A stretch of DNA of 16,967 nt from JAGNZR01 sp051652785 (GCA_051652785.1 JBOFUX010000033.1:1-16967), one strand, 5' to 3'; positions 1 to 8,286 are shown, counted from the first letter of the stretch. Notes: generated from the sequence alone by a model not told the origin. A program made the numbers and translations.

Positions 1-368
1 TAAATTTCTTTAATCATATCTACAGTTATATTACTACTTTTAAGAAGATAATAATAACTAACTCCTAAAAAAATTGATGTAAATAAGCTACTTATAACTA
101 TTCTATCAAATATTTTAATAAAATTATACTTATATTTAAATAAATTAAATATAACTTCTATCATTTGAAAAGCTAAATATATATATAGAAATTTATAATC
201 TACTAATCCTACCACAAGTATTACCACTGTATTAACTATTATTTTATATTTTAAATCTTTATTTTTTAATTTTTTTATTTTATATATTGGTAAAATAATT
301 CCTAAAGGTGGAAAAACAAGTATTGATAAAAATAATAAACTTATAATCCCCCCTGTTACTATTGCCAT
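1..368 (-). CDS. Partial multi-pass membrane protein, unknown function
   Basis: An open frame of 122 codons starts at an ATG (366-368) behind a clear ribosome binding site (TGGAGGAAAA, 371-380) and reads without a stop to the window edge. The last two bases are TA, so the next codon is either Tyr or a stop just outside the window; this may be a nearly complete 122-residue protein or the N-terminal part of a longer one. The translation begins MAIVTGGIISLLFLSILVFP and shows hydrophobic segments at roughly residues 2-27, 43-70 and 88-105, separated by Lys-rich loops, so it is an inner-membrane protein. It begins 16 bases after the dnaX stop codon and is the last visible gene of that operon. I do not recognise the family; a DUF2232/YybS-like protein is a guess only. 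Confidence 0.7.
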   Translation of the reverse strand, partial: MAIVTGGIISLLFLSILVFPPLGIILPIYKIKKLKNKDLKYKIIVNTVVILVVGLVDYKFLYIYLAFQMIEVIFNLFKYKYNFIKIFDRIVISSLFTSIFLGVSYYYLLKSSNITVDMIKEI

Positions 369-384
369 TTTTTTCCTCCATTCA

Positions 385-1872
385 CTACTCTAACACTTCT
401 CCACCAAAAAAATTAACTATTTTTTCAGTAAAATTATGATCTCTTTCTAGTGTATCTTCTTTTCTGTTTCCTATATTATTTATTTCACATCTTACTATTA
501 TTTTAGTTTCAAAAATTTCACTTGTTATTTTTGATAATAACTCTAAATTTTGTACTTTTTTTATCTGTTGTTCTGAAAAACTATTTTCATAATTAAAACT
601 AATATATAAAACATTTTCTTCTATTCTTTTTGGAGTTCCACCAATTAAAAATGCTATTAAAGATATTTTTTCTTTTTTTATTTGTTTTAACACTGAGTTC
701 CAATGTTTTTTTATATCATCTATAGATATTTTTTTATTTAAGGTTATTTTTTCTAATTCTTTTTTTTCTAAAACATCATTTTTTTCTAAATTTATAGTGG
801 ACATAGATTCTTTTGGGGGAATCTCTACTTTTTTATAATCTCTATTATCTATTGATACAGCACTTAATAACTTATCTATTAAAACATAACCTACAAGTCT
901 TTTATCCTCTTCAAATTTAAATATAGCTAAAGAATCAAAAATAGATCCAATTATTCTTAATCCAAGCTCTATTGATAGTTCGTTTTTTTGCATTAACGTC
1001 TTACAGAGCTTAGCCAAATCTTTAAAAAAAAGTTCAATATCATGAGAGTTTTCCCACAATTTTTCCAATTTCTTAACACACTCTTTTTTATTTTTTAACT
1101 TTATTTCTTCTAAAAATTCATTTAACTGATTATAGGAAGTTACTCCTAAAATATTTTCAACTTTATATCTATCAATTTTTTCATTAACAGAATTAATAGA
1201 AACCCTTTCTAATATGGATATAGAATCTCTCATACTACCACCAGAAGCTTCATAAACCGCTTCTAAAGCACTTTCCTCAAATGAAATTTTTTCTTTTTCC
1301 GCTATATATCTAAGCCTATCTGTCATATCTTTTTGTGAAAAAAGTTTGAAGTCATACCTTTGACATCTAGATATAATTGTAGGTAAAATTTTATCTGGCT
1401 CTGTAGTGGCAAGAATAAACAATACATGTTCAGGAGGTTCTTCCAATGTTTTTAAAAGTGCATTAAATGCCTCTTTTGTTAGCATATGAACCTCATCAAT
1501 AATATAAACTTTTTTTCTTCCTCTGGATGGTTTATAATTTATTTTTTCTTTTAGTTCTCTTATTTCATCTATTCCTCTATTGGAAGCAGCATCTATTTCT
1601 ATCATATCCATAAAGCTACCTTCTGCTATTTCTTTACAATTTCCACATTGGTTACAAGGAGTGTCTGTTATTCCATTGGTTAAACAATTTACACCTTTCG
1701 CAATTAGCCTAGCTACAGTTGTTTTCCCTACTCCTCTAGGACCTGTAAAAAGGTAGGCGTGAGCAAGCTTATTACTTTTTAGAGAACTTTTAATTGTTTT
1801 TATTATCTCCTGTTCTCCTGCAACTTCTTCAAAGTTATTTGGTCTATATTTTCTATAGAGAGTAATATGCAT
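385..1872 (-). CDS. dnaX: DNA polymerase III clamp-loader subunit gamma/tau
   Basis: This is the ATPase motor of the clamp loader, which opens the beta clamp and places it on primed DNA. The 495-residue protein shows the conserved N-terminal AAA+ core: LYRKYRP at 5-11, Walker A GPRGVGKT at 44-51, zinc-binding cysteines at 63, 73, 76 and 79, Walker B with IIDE at 124-127 followed by VHML, the LEEPPEHV stretch at 143-150, and the SRC arginine-finger motif at 168-170. A helical collar follows to about residue 345, then a Lys/Glu-rich linker and a C-terminal domain that would make it a short tau form. The start has a strong Shine-Dalgarno (AAGGAGG) 5 bases upstream. The gene sits 26 bases after the regulator gene and 16 before a membrane-protein gene. 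An A7 tract at 729-735 (residues 380-381) could allow slippage to a gamma-like product (see findings). Confidence 0.97.
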   Translation of the reverse strand: MHITLYRKYRPNNFEEVAGEQEIIKTIKSSLKSNKLAHAYLFTGPRGVGKTTVARLIAKGVNCLTNGITDTPCNQCGNCKEIAEGSFMDMIEIDAASNRGIDEIRELKEKINYKPSRGRKKVYIIDEVHMLTKEAFNALLKTLEEPPEHVLFILATTEPDKILPTIISRCQRYDFKLFSQKDMTDRLRYIAEKEKISFEESALEAVYEASGGSMRDSISILERVSINSVNEKIDRYKVENILGVTSYNQLNEFLEEIKLKNKKECVKKLEKLWENSHDIELFFKDLAKLCKTLMQKNELSIELGLRIIGSIFDSLAIFKFEEDKRLVGYVLIDKLLSAVSIDNRDYKKVEIPPKESMSTINLEKNDVLEKKELEKITLNKKISIDDIKKHWNSVLKQIKKEKISLIAFLIGGTPKRIEENVLYISFNYENSFSEQQIKKVQNLELLSKITSEIFETKIIVRCEINNIGNRKEDTLERDHNFTEKIVNFFGGEVLE

Positions 1873-1898
1873 TTTTCCTCCTTCCTTTTAATAAACAA

Positions 1899-3290
1899 TT
1901 ATTCTAAATCATAATTATTCATTTTTGTTCTTAATGTATTTCTTGTAATACCTAAAATTTCTGCTGATTCAACTTTTTTTCCATTAGTTAATTCTAATAT
2001 TTGATGAATTAGTTCTTTCTCAACTTTAGATATTATATTTTCATAATAGTCTTGTTTTCCCATTTTTTTTAATTCTATAGTTTCAGATCTTACCCATTCT
2101 CTCAAAGAAATTAATTGACCGTCATCTCTATTTTTTAATCCATTTATTCCAAGTACATTACTAGGAAGCTCTTCTAATAGAATACTATCTCCTCTAGAAA
2201 TAGCTACTGCTGATTTAATTGCATTTTTTAATTCATTAACATTTCCAGGCCAATCATACCTTAATATTTTTTTTAATGCAGGTTTACTAACACCTTTTAC
2301 TGCAGTTCCAAGTTCAGTATTGCATATACTTATATAATGATCAATTATAAAAGGAATATCTGCTTTTCTCTCTTTTAAGCTAGGAATATTTACTTCTAAA
2401 ACTCTTAATTTTGAATACAGTTCTGAAATAAATTTTCCTTGTATAATTAAATTTTCTAAATTTTCATTAGTTGAAGCTAAAATTCTTGCATTACTTTTTA
2501 TTGGCTCTGCACTTCCCATTCTAAAAAATTCACCTTGTTGTAAAAAATATAATAATTTAGCTTGACGTTCTAAATTTAATGACTCTATATTTCCTATATG
2601 CAGTGTTCCATTATTAAGTTTTTCTAAATCTCCTATCTGAGAAATTACTGCTCCTTGGAAAGCTCCTTTTTCATAACCAAAAATTCTTCTTTCAACTAAT
2701 TCGCTCCCTAAAGCTAAACAGTTTATACTTATAAAGGTATTATTTTTATTTTCACTAAATTGATGTATTGCAGCTGCTACACTTGTTTTTCCTGTTCCAC
2801 GTTCACCTACTATTAAAACTGGAACCAAACTTTTTGCAACTTTTCCTATCATTTTATAAACTTCAACTATTTCTTTGGTTTGTCCTATTAATTTATCTCC
2901 AGAACTCTTTTGTTTATCAACTCTTTCAGCTAAAAGTTTATGATCTTTTACTGATTTTTCTATAATATTTATAATTTCTTTAAAAGGAACTGGCTTTAGT
3001 ATATAATCATAAGCACCTGCTTTTAAACTCCCAGCAACTAAATTTAAATTAGATGTTTCTCCTAAAATAATAGTTATTGCTTTTTTTTGATTTTCAACTA
3101 CTTTTCCTATTAAATTTAAAAGTACTTCCTCTTGAAATTTTTTTTCTTCTATTAATATAGCATCAAATTTTTTAGATTTTATCATCTCTACAAAATGTGT
3201 TATATTATCTGAAAAAACAAGATCATAATCCAAACTATTCTCTAATTCTATTCTCAGATTTTCTTCTAATCTAAAGCCTAAAAAATTCAT
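1899..3290 (-). CDS. Degenerate NtrC-family regulator (pseudo-receiver, inactive AAA+ domain, Fis helix)
   Basis: The 463-residue protein has the layout of a sigma-54 enhancer-binding response regulator: receiver-like domain at about 1-115, AAA+ domain at about 132-375, and a Fis-type helix-turn-helix at about 420-460 (ESAEILGITRNTLRTKM, 441-457). Key residues are missing. In the receiver the acidic pair aligns with Arg7-Leu8, the phospho-acceptor Asp with Glu48, and the Thr/Ser with Gly77; only Lys99 (LKP) remains. In the AAA+ domain Walker A is intact (GERGTGKT, 162-169), but Walker B reads LHIGN (Gly233-Asn234 for Asp-Glu), the GAFTGA loop is GAFQGA (209-214), and the arginine fingers of the usual FREDLYYRL are Ile and Lys (FISELYSKL, 287-295). 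The frame is intact, so it is probably a functional DNA-binding protein that does not hydrolyse ATP, acting like TyrR-type family members on the sigma-70 holoenzyme. That role is inference. The SD (AGGAAGGTG) is good; tonB lies 21 bases upstream and dnaX follows. Confidence 0.88.
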   Translation of the reverse strand: MNFLGFRLEENLRIELENSLDYDLVFSDNITHFVEMIKSKKFDAILIEEKKFQEEVLLNLIGKVVENQKKAITIILGETSNLNLVAGSLKAGAYDYILKPVPFKEIINIIEKSVKDHKLLAERVDKQKSSGDKLIGQTKEIVEVYKMIGKVAKSLVPVLIVGERGTGKTSVAAAIHQFSENKNNTFISINCLALGSELVERRIFGYEKGAFQGAVISQIGDLEKLNNGTLHIGNIESLNLERQAKLLYFLQQGEFFRMGSAEPIKSNARILASTNENLENLIIQGKFISELYSKLRVLEVNIPSLKERKADIPFIIDHYISICNTELGTAVKGVSKPALKKILRYDWPGNVNELKNAIKSAVAISRGDSILLEELPSNVLGINGLKNRDDGQLISLREWVRSETIELKKMGKQDYYENIISKVEKELIHQILELTNGKKVESAEILGITRNTLRTKMNNYDLE

Positions 3291-3311
3291 CTTTCACCTT
3301 CCTAAAATTAA

Positions 3312-4040
3312 CTATTCTCCTAATCTAAATCTATATTCAAGGATTACATCCCCTTTTACTGCAGTTCCTTTTTTTGTTAAATTAATTTTCCAAGTTCTTG
3401 CAATTTTTTCTATTGCTAAATTTATTTCTGGAACACCGCTTCCACTTTCAAAAAAACTATTTAATACATTTCCATATTTATCAATTGTAAGTCTTAATTT
3501 CACAGTACCATTAAGCCCTCTAAGCTGGGCTGCTTCAGGATATTCAGGATTTCTATTGTTACTATCCCAATTAGCAACTATATCACCATCTAAAACTCCT
3601 AGTTTATATCCACTGGGAATTCCATCATTATTTCCTTTAGTATCTATTATTGCTTCGGCGTACTCTTTTTGTTCTAATTTTTCAGATGAAATTTTCGGCT
3701 TAGGAATTTTTTTTATTTCTGCTCCTTTTTTGGATACAGATAACAATTTAGGAGAAGCTATTTCTATTTCTTTTAGTCTTTCTTCCAGGGTTATAACTTT
3801 TTCTATAGGTTCTACAATCTCTTTTTTTTCAATTACTTCTTTTTTAGGTGGAGCTTTAGGTATCTCTTTTATAACCTCTTTCTTTCCTGAATAATTAACA
3901 TTTTTTTGATTATCAAGAGCAACTAAACCCACCTTAATTTTCCCAACTACTTCCTTAGAACCTATGCCGGAAATAATAAAGAGCACTAAAAAATTAAGAA
4001 TAAGAGAAATTGAAAGAGCAAAAACATCAACTTTTTTCAT
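3312..4040 (-). CDS. tonB: TonB-family energy transducer
   Basis: This periplasm-spanning protein couples the proton-motive force harvested by ExbB/ExbD to an outer-membrane partner. The 242 residues show a single N-terminal transmembrane anchor (about 7-26), a Lys/Glu/Pro-rich spacer (about 52-82, with IPKAPPKK at 60-67), and a C-terminal TonB domain (about 164-241) with the family pattern NPEYPEAA, GLNGTVKLRLTID, YGNV, ESGSG, INLAIEKIARTWKI and GDVILEYRF. The anchor lacks the His seen in the E. coli TonB membrane helix, which is common in divergent homologues. The start has an excellent SD (AAGGAGG) right after the exbD stop, a 10-base gap. exbB and exbD are immediately upstream, so the trio is a complete Ton motor; no TonB-dependent receptor is encoded in the window. 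A TolA-like role is an alternative. Confidence 0.92.
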   Translation of the reverse strand: MKKVDVFALSISLILNFLVLFIISGIGSKEVVGKIKVGLVALDNQKNVNYSGKKEVIKEIPKAPPKKEVIEKKEIVEPIEKVITLEERLKEIEIASPKLLSVSKKGAEIKKIPKPKISSEKLEQKEYAEAIIDTKGNNDGIPSGYKLGVLDGDIVANWDSNNRNPEYPEAAQLRGLNGTVKLRLTIDKYGNVLNSFFESGSGVPEINLAIEKIARTWKINLTKKGTAVKGDVILEYRFRLGE

Positions 4041-4050
4041 TTCAACCTCC

Positions 4051-4491
4051 TTATTTTTTTATAGATGTCGTATCTATATCTAGAGATGAGGCTCCAGCCT
4101 CTTTAGCAAGAGTCATAATTTCTATAACAAAGCCATAATCAATGTTTTTATCAGCACTTATAAGGACATTTTTCTCCTTACTTTCAGTAATTTTATCATT
4201 TAAAATTTTTTTAAAATTATTTTTAGATATTTTTTCTTCGCTAACTATCCCGTTTTCTTTATATACAAGAACTAATTCTTTTTTAGTATTTATTAATATT
4301 TGAATCTCTTTAACTTCTTTTAGTTCTCTTATTGTAGAAGTTGGTAAATCAATTTTTATCCCACTTTTTACATCTTCAAAACTTGTTGCTACAAGGAAAA
4401 ATATCAATAAAAGAAATACCACATCTATAAGAGGAGTTAATTCTAAAATTAATGGTCCGCTACTTCTTCTTTTTATTCTATTTAGCTTCAT
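4051..4491 (-). CDS. exbD: ExbD/TolR-family proton-channel subunit
   Basis: The 146-residue protein has a short basic cytoplasmic N-terminus (KLNRIKRRSSG), one transmembrane helix (about 20-38) and a periplasmic domain. The helix carries the family signature LTPLIDVVFLLLIFFLVAT, and Asp23 is the conserved protonatable residue of the ExbD/TolR/MotB superfamily. The C-terminal half (NVLISADKNIDYGFVIEIM, then LAKEAGAS) matches the usual ExbD periplasmic fold. With ExbB it forms the inner-membrane motor that energises the TonB protein encoded next. The SD (GGAG) overlaps the exbB stop codon, the gap is 8 bases, and translational coupling is likely. It cannot be separated from TolR by sequence alone; the neighbouring TonB argues for ExbD. 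Confidence 0.94.
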   Translation of the reverse strand: MKLNRIKRRSSGPLILELTPLIDVVFLLLIFFLVATSFEDVKSGIKIDLPTSTIRELKEVKEIQILINTKKELVLVYKENGIVSEEKISKNNFKKILNDKITESKEKNVLISADKNIDYGFVIEIMTLAKEAGASSLDIDTTSIKK

Positions 4492-4499
4492 ATTTTCTC

Positions 4500-5111
4500 C
4501 TATTTTCTAAAGATATTAATTATTTCAGTGCTTGTTTTTTCCATTTCATTTATTACATTGTCTATTTTTTTATTAAAATAGTTATAACAAATTAAAGCAG
4601 GTATTGCAACTATTAACCCACCTGCTGTAGTCAATAAAGCTTCTGATATCCCTTTTGCTAAAACTGATGGATCTCCTGTTCCATGAGTTGAAACTGCTTG
4701 AAAAGCCTCAATCATACCTGTTACTGTTCCTAACAACCCAAGAAGAGGAGTTGCATGAGCTACTAGCCCTAGTAACCACATATTTCTTTCTAAAGATGGA
4801 ATTTGAGCTAGTCCAGCTTCTCTTGCTTTTTCTTCCAACGAAACAACATTTGTTGTATTTGTTCTATACCAAAAAGTTAAAATTTCTTTAATTACTCTAG
4901 AAGATGAAGATTTATTGCTATTTAATAATATAACAGCTTCTTTTATTTCTTTTTTTTCTATGTGTTGCTTTAACATAATTCTTATTTTTATAAAACTTTT
5001 ACTTTCACTAGTTCTAAAATATATTGCTCTCTCTATTATAACCGCAATTCCTATTACTGACATAGCAACGATAAAATACATTAGAGGTCCACCATTTTTT
5101 AACCAATACAT
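4500..5111 (-). CDS. exbB: ExbB/TolQ/MotA-family proton-channel protein
   Basis: The 203-residue inner-membrane protein has three hydrophobic helices (about 9-31, 112-136, 158-180) and a large cytoplasmic loop between the first two, as in ExbB and TolQ. The conserved channel segment is visible: AHATPLLGLLGTVTGMIEAF (118-137), followed by GISEALLTTAGGLIVAIPAL (154-173), which holds the Thr pair at 161-162 that lines the pore in this family. It forms the pentameric scaffold around the ExbD dimer and passes protons to drive TonB. The start is supported by AAAAGGAG spaced 8 bases. It follows the small secreted protein gene by 20 bases and precedes exbD by 8. ExbB is preferred over TolQ because of the TonB-type partner. 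Confidence 0.94.
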   Translation of the reverse strand: MYWLKNGGPLMYFIVAMSVIGIAVIIERAIYFRTSESKSFIKIRIMLKQHIEKKEIKEAVILLNSNKSSSSRVIKEILTFWYRTNTTNVVSLEEKAREAGLAQIPSLERNMWLLGLVAHATPLLGLLGTVTGMIEAFQAVSTHGTGDPSVLAKGISEALLTTAGGLIVAIPALICYNYFNKKIDNVINEMEKTSTEIINIFRK

Positions 5112-5131
5112 AATTAATCTCCTTTTTCATT

Positions 5132-5437
5132 TTAATTAAATAAACTACCAAAAAAACCTTTAGATTTTCCTTTTACAATTTCTTCTTCCAACTGAATACT
5201 ATCTGATTGTATTATTTTAATTCTTTGTTTTTGACGTTTTAATAAATCACCCACTATTTCCATATTAGTAGATTCTATATTTTGATTTTTTAATAAATCA
5301 TTGGTATTAACTATTTTTTTATACTCTAACTGTTGAAGATTTCTCCCTGTTACCTCTTGATTTATTGTTGGAGAAGGAGCATTTGAAAAAGATATTATAG
5401 AACTTATCAAAATTCCCATAGTAACTAGTTTTTTCAT
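5132..5437 (-). CDS. Small secreted protein, unknown function
   Basis: This 101-residue protein has a clear Sec signal peptide: basic start (MKK), hydrophobic core and a small-residue site (FSNA, then PSPT), with predicted cleavage after residue 20. No lipobox is seen. The mature part is charged and largely helical, with a coiled-coil-like Lys/Glu/Gln-rich run at about 60-92 and a short aromatic tail (GFFGSLFN). Its ATG overlaps the stop of the large TPR gene (ATGA) and its SD (GGAGG) lies inside the end of that gene, so the two are probably translationally coupled. Position between the periplasmic TPR protein and ExbB suggests a periplasmic accessory of the same envelope system. I do not recognise a family. 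Confidence 0.85.
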   Translation of the reverse strand: MKKLVTMGILISSIISFSNAPSPTINQEVTGRNLQQLEYKKIVNTNDLLKNQNIESTNMEIVGDLLKRQKQRIKIIQSDSIQLEEEIVKGKSKGFFGSLFN

Positions 5438-8286
5438 TTTTTAGCCTCCTCTTTAAAGAAATCACTATATTTATCTGCAGATTTTTTATCCATAGAATTT
5501 AATATATCGTAATATTTTTTAGCAATCACAGTCTTTTTACTCTTTAAATTATAATAAACTAATTTTTCCAAAGAAAAAATTTTATATCTTTTATTAGAAC
5601 TTACTTTATAAATATTATCATATATCTTTAAAGCTTCATTTATGTTTTTCACTTCATTAAGTTGTGCTGCTTTTAATCTTGAATCTTCAACAAATGGACT
5701 TTTCTTATACTCAGTATAAACTCTTTTATATCCCTTTATAGCACTATCTATTTTTTTTGAATTTTCATCAATATTAGCTATTTGAAATAATGCTAAATCT
5801 TTGTAAGTTGGACTAGAAAGATTTAAAACCATAGTATAATATTCTTTAGATTTATTATAATTTTTTTTAGTATACCAATATTTTGCTAAATTAACTACTG
5901 CATACTCTCTATGTTGTGGAGCATTCATCAATTTTTCATATTCTTTGGAAGCTTTAGTTATTGCTCCCTGTTTTTCATATATCTGTGCTAAAAAAACAGA
6001 TTGTTTTATTTTATCAGTAATTTTTAATGCTTCTTTTTCTGCTACAACGTATTTTTTACTATTTATATTTCCTTCTACTATTTTTTCAAGAGCATTCTGT
6101 TTAACATATTCTTCAGAAGTGCTATTATAAATTATTGTGTAAGTTTTTATTATTTCATTATCCCCCTTTATACTTTCAGCAACTTGGGAGTAATTAGATA
6201 ATAGGTTCTCTTTAAAACTACTCTCTGGATATTTTGCCAAAAATTCAGAACTTATTTTTTTAAATCCAGCTACATCATTTACTGTGGCAGCTATTTTCCC
6301 AATGGAATAAAGAGCTATTTCTCTATTTTTTTCGTTTACACTGCTATTATAGACTTCATAATAAATTTCTTTAGATTTAGAATAATTTTTTTCTGCATAA
6401 TAAGAATCAGCAATTTGAAATTTAACTTCATCTGATTTTTCAGGATTTATTTGTGCTTTTGTGAAGTATTCTCTACTTTTTTCATAATTTTTAGTTCTAA
6501 AATATGAAAGAGCTATTTTCTCTTGAATATCTTCTATTTCTTGTGCGCCTTCTAAAGTAAGATAAATTTCTCCTTCTTTTATAGTTGTTTCATATTGTCC
6601 ACTTAAAAAATAGTTTTTAATTTGATTTAATTTTGTTTTATTGTACCATTCGTTACTGTTATCATTTTTAATAAGAGTTAAAATTCTAGCATACAACTCT
6701 TCACTTGATGTATAATTTCCAATTCCAGTCAAAGAAATTGCCTTTAAATAAAGTACATCAATTGTTTCTGCTTGAGTTGATAAATAGCTATTAAGTTCAG
6801 AGTATTTTTTTTCATTGACTAATAAGGAATTTAAACTATTGACAATATCAATATCATTATCATCTTTTAAGTATTCTTTATAAAGCTTTTCAGCAATATC
6901 TTTTTTCCCATTAGTATAAAGTGATTCTCCTGCTGCAATATATATTCTTTTTTTATACTCTTTATCATTGGGATATAATCTTTTGTAATCTGCTATTCTA
7001 TTTTCAACATCTTGTGCTTCATTTAAAATACCGCTCATAGTTATTACTCTAAAAAGATTTTCTTTACTTGGAGTATGAAGATTTAGTCTAGAATAATAAT
7101 CTTTAGCTAATGAATAATTTTTTAGTTCATAAGCTGAATTTGCAATAATAATATTGATATTATCGTTATCCTGTTGAGTTACAACAATTTTCTTAGCTTC
7201 TTCTCTTTCTTTTATAATTTCATTATAATTTTTTAGACGATAAAGAGAAGCGAATTTATAGTAAATTGCTTGATTATAATAACTTGTTTTTTCTAATTTT
7301 TTAAAATAAGGAAGTCCTTCTTTTATTTTATTCATTCTATATAGTGAATAAGCATAACCATAAAGAGCTCTATTATTAGTTTCAATTCCCACTTGTTTAT
7401 AATAATCAATAGCTTTTACATAACTATTTCTAGAAACATAAAAATCTCCGAGAGTAACTAGTGCTTCGATTTCTTCTTGAGTCCCTTTTACTAAGCTAGA
7501 ATATTTATTAACCATTTCCATATTATTACGATTTGCATATATTTCTATTAATGTTATTCTTGCTTTTTTTCCATAAGGTGTATCAGGATATTTAGTTGAA
7601 AGTAATTCGAAATAATAAATTGCTTTGGGAATATTATTTAATTTATAAAATGAACTTCCATACAAATAAGCTATTGCACTATCATCTTTATTTTTGTCTA
7701 ATATTTTACTGTAATTATCTAAAACATCTACAACCATAGAAAAAAGTTCATCATTATAAGCAACTAATGCCATATTAAAAGTTGAAGCATTTTTGAAATC
7801 TTTTCCATTTATTGCAATTTCTTGAAAAGTTTTAAAAGCTTCTTCATATTCTCCTCTATCTAGTTGTATAACTCCTTTATCATAAAAAGCTCTCTCATAG
7901 TATTGACTGCTTTTATCTATTCTACTTACATATTTAGAAAAATCTTCTTTTTCTTCTAATAAAAAGTAACTTTTAGAAATATAATAGTTCATCTCATTTC
8001 TTTTTTCAGCTTGTAAAGGATATTTTTGTAAAATATTCTTAAAACTTTTTATTCCATCCTCATATTTTTTTTGAATGTAATAAGTTTTAGCCATTCTTTC
8101 TTCAATTCTTGCTAAATTTTTAGAAGAAGGATATTTAGTTAAAAATTTCTTTGATTCTGATATTGCTACATTATAATTATTTTGACTGTAAACTTGATTT
8201 AAAGAATTTATATCCTCTTTTTCTCCTGCTATTAAGCACAGAGATAAAGCAAAGTAACACCCTATAATAAAGGTCTTTTTTCTCAT
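5434..8286 (-). CDS. Large periplasmic TPR-repeat protein
   Basis: The 950-residue protein starts with a signal peptide (MRKKT then a hydrophobic stretch to about residue 20, ending IAG before EKED). Cys10 and Cys17 do not sit in a good lipobox, so a soluble periplasmic form is likely. The rest is one long run of tetratricopeptide-type helix pairs, with recurring patterns such as KKYEDGIKSFKNILQKYP (73-90), KNYEKSREYFTKA and KNYNKSKEYYTMVLNLSS. Such solenoids are protein-binding scaffolds; TPR proteins beside Ton/Tol motors (for example CpoB with Tol-Pal) couple envelope energy to cell-wall or outer-membrane work. The start has a strong SD (GGAGGGG). Its ATG overlaps the stop of the DUF116 gene (ATGA), and its own stop overlaps the next gene in the same way. 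Function is inferred only from fold and context. Confidence 0.92.
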   Translation of the reverse strand: MRKKTFIIGCYFALSLCLIAGEKEDINSLNQVYSQNNYNVAISESKKFLTKYPSSKNLARIEERMAKTYYIQKKYEDGIKSFKNILQKYPLQAEKRNEMNYYISKSYFLLEEKEDFSKYVSRIDKSSQYYERAFYDKGVIQLDRGEYEEAFKTFQEIAINGKDFKNASTFNMALVAYNDELFSMVVDVLDNYSKILDKNKDDSAIAYLYGSSFYKLNNIPKAIYYFELLSTKYPDTPYGKKARITLIEIYANRNNMEMVNKYSSLVKGTQEEIEALVTLGDFYVSRNSYVKAIDYYKQVGIETNNRALYGYAYSLYRMNKIKEGLPYFKKLEKTSYYNQAIYYKFASLYRLKNYNEIIKEREEAKKIVVTQQDNDNINIIIANSAYELKNYSLAKDYYSRLNLHTPSKENLFRVITMSGILNEAQDVENRIADYKRLYPNDKEYKKRIYIAAGESLYTNGKKDIAEKLYKEYLKDDNDIDIVNSLNSLLVNEKKYSELNSYLSTQAETIDVLYLKAISLTGIGNYTSSEELYARILTLIKNDNSNEWYNKTKLNQIKNYFLSGQYETTIKEGEIYLTLEGAQEIEDIQEKIALSYFRTKNYEKSREYFTKAQINPEKSDEVKFQIADSYYAEKNYSKSKEIYYEVYNSSVNEKNREIALYSIGKIAATVNDVAGFKKISSEFLAKYPESSFKENLLSNYSQVAESIKGDNEIIKTYTIIYNSTSEEYVKQNALEKIVEGNINSKKYVVAEKEALKITDKIKQSVFLAQIYEKQGAITKASKEYEKLMNAPQHREYAVVNLAKYWYTKKNYNKSKEYYTMVLNLSSPTYKDLALFQIANIDENSKKIDSAIKGYKRVYTEYKKSPFVEDSRLKAAQLNEVKNINEALKIYDNIYKVSSNKRYKIFSLEKLVYYNLKSKKTVIAKKYYDILNSMDKKSADKYSDFFKEEAKK

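Noticed and set aside
2768..2965. Plus-strand Leu/Phe-rich frame opposite the regulator gene
   Set aside because: Shadow of the AAA+ domain coding sequence; no SD and no recognisable protein features.
3081..3088. A8 tract in the regulator gene, with similar tracts in tonB (3832-3839) and exbB (4950-4957), as phase-variation sites
   Set aside because: Eight-base A tracts occur in many genes here, including housekeeping ones, so tract length alone is not evidence of switching.
3556..3894. Plus-strand open frame of 112 codons opposite tonB
   Set aside because: It is antisense to a well-supported TonB gene, is low-complexity Ser/Phe/Ile-rich, and lacks a convincing ribosome site; typical shadow of a Lys/Glu-rich gene.
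5434..8286. TPR protein as a lipoprotein because of Cys17 near the signal peptide
   Set aside because: The residues before Cys17 (LSL) do not fit a lipobox, and the hydrophobic core continues past it to LIAG.
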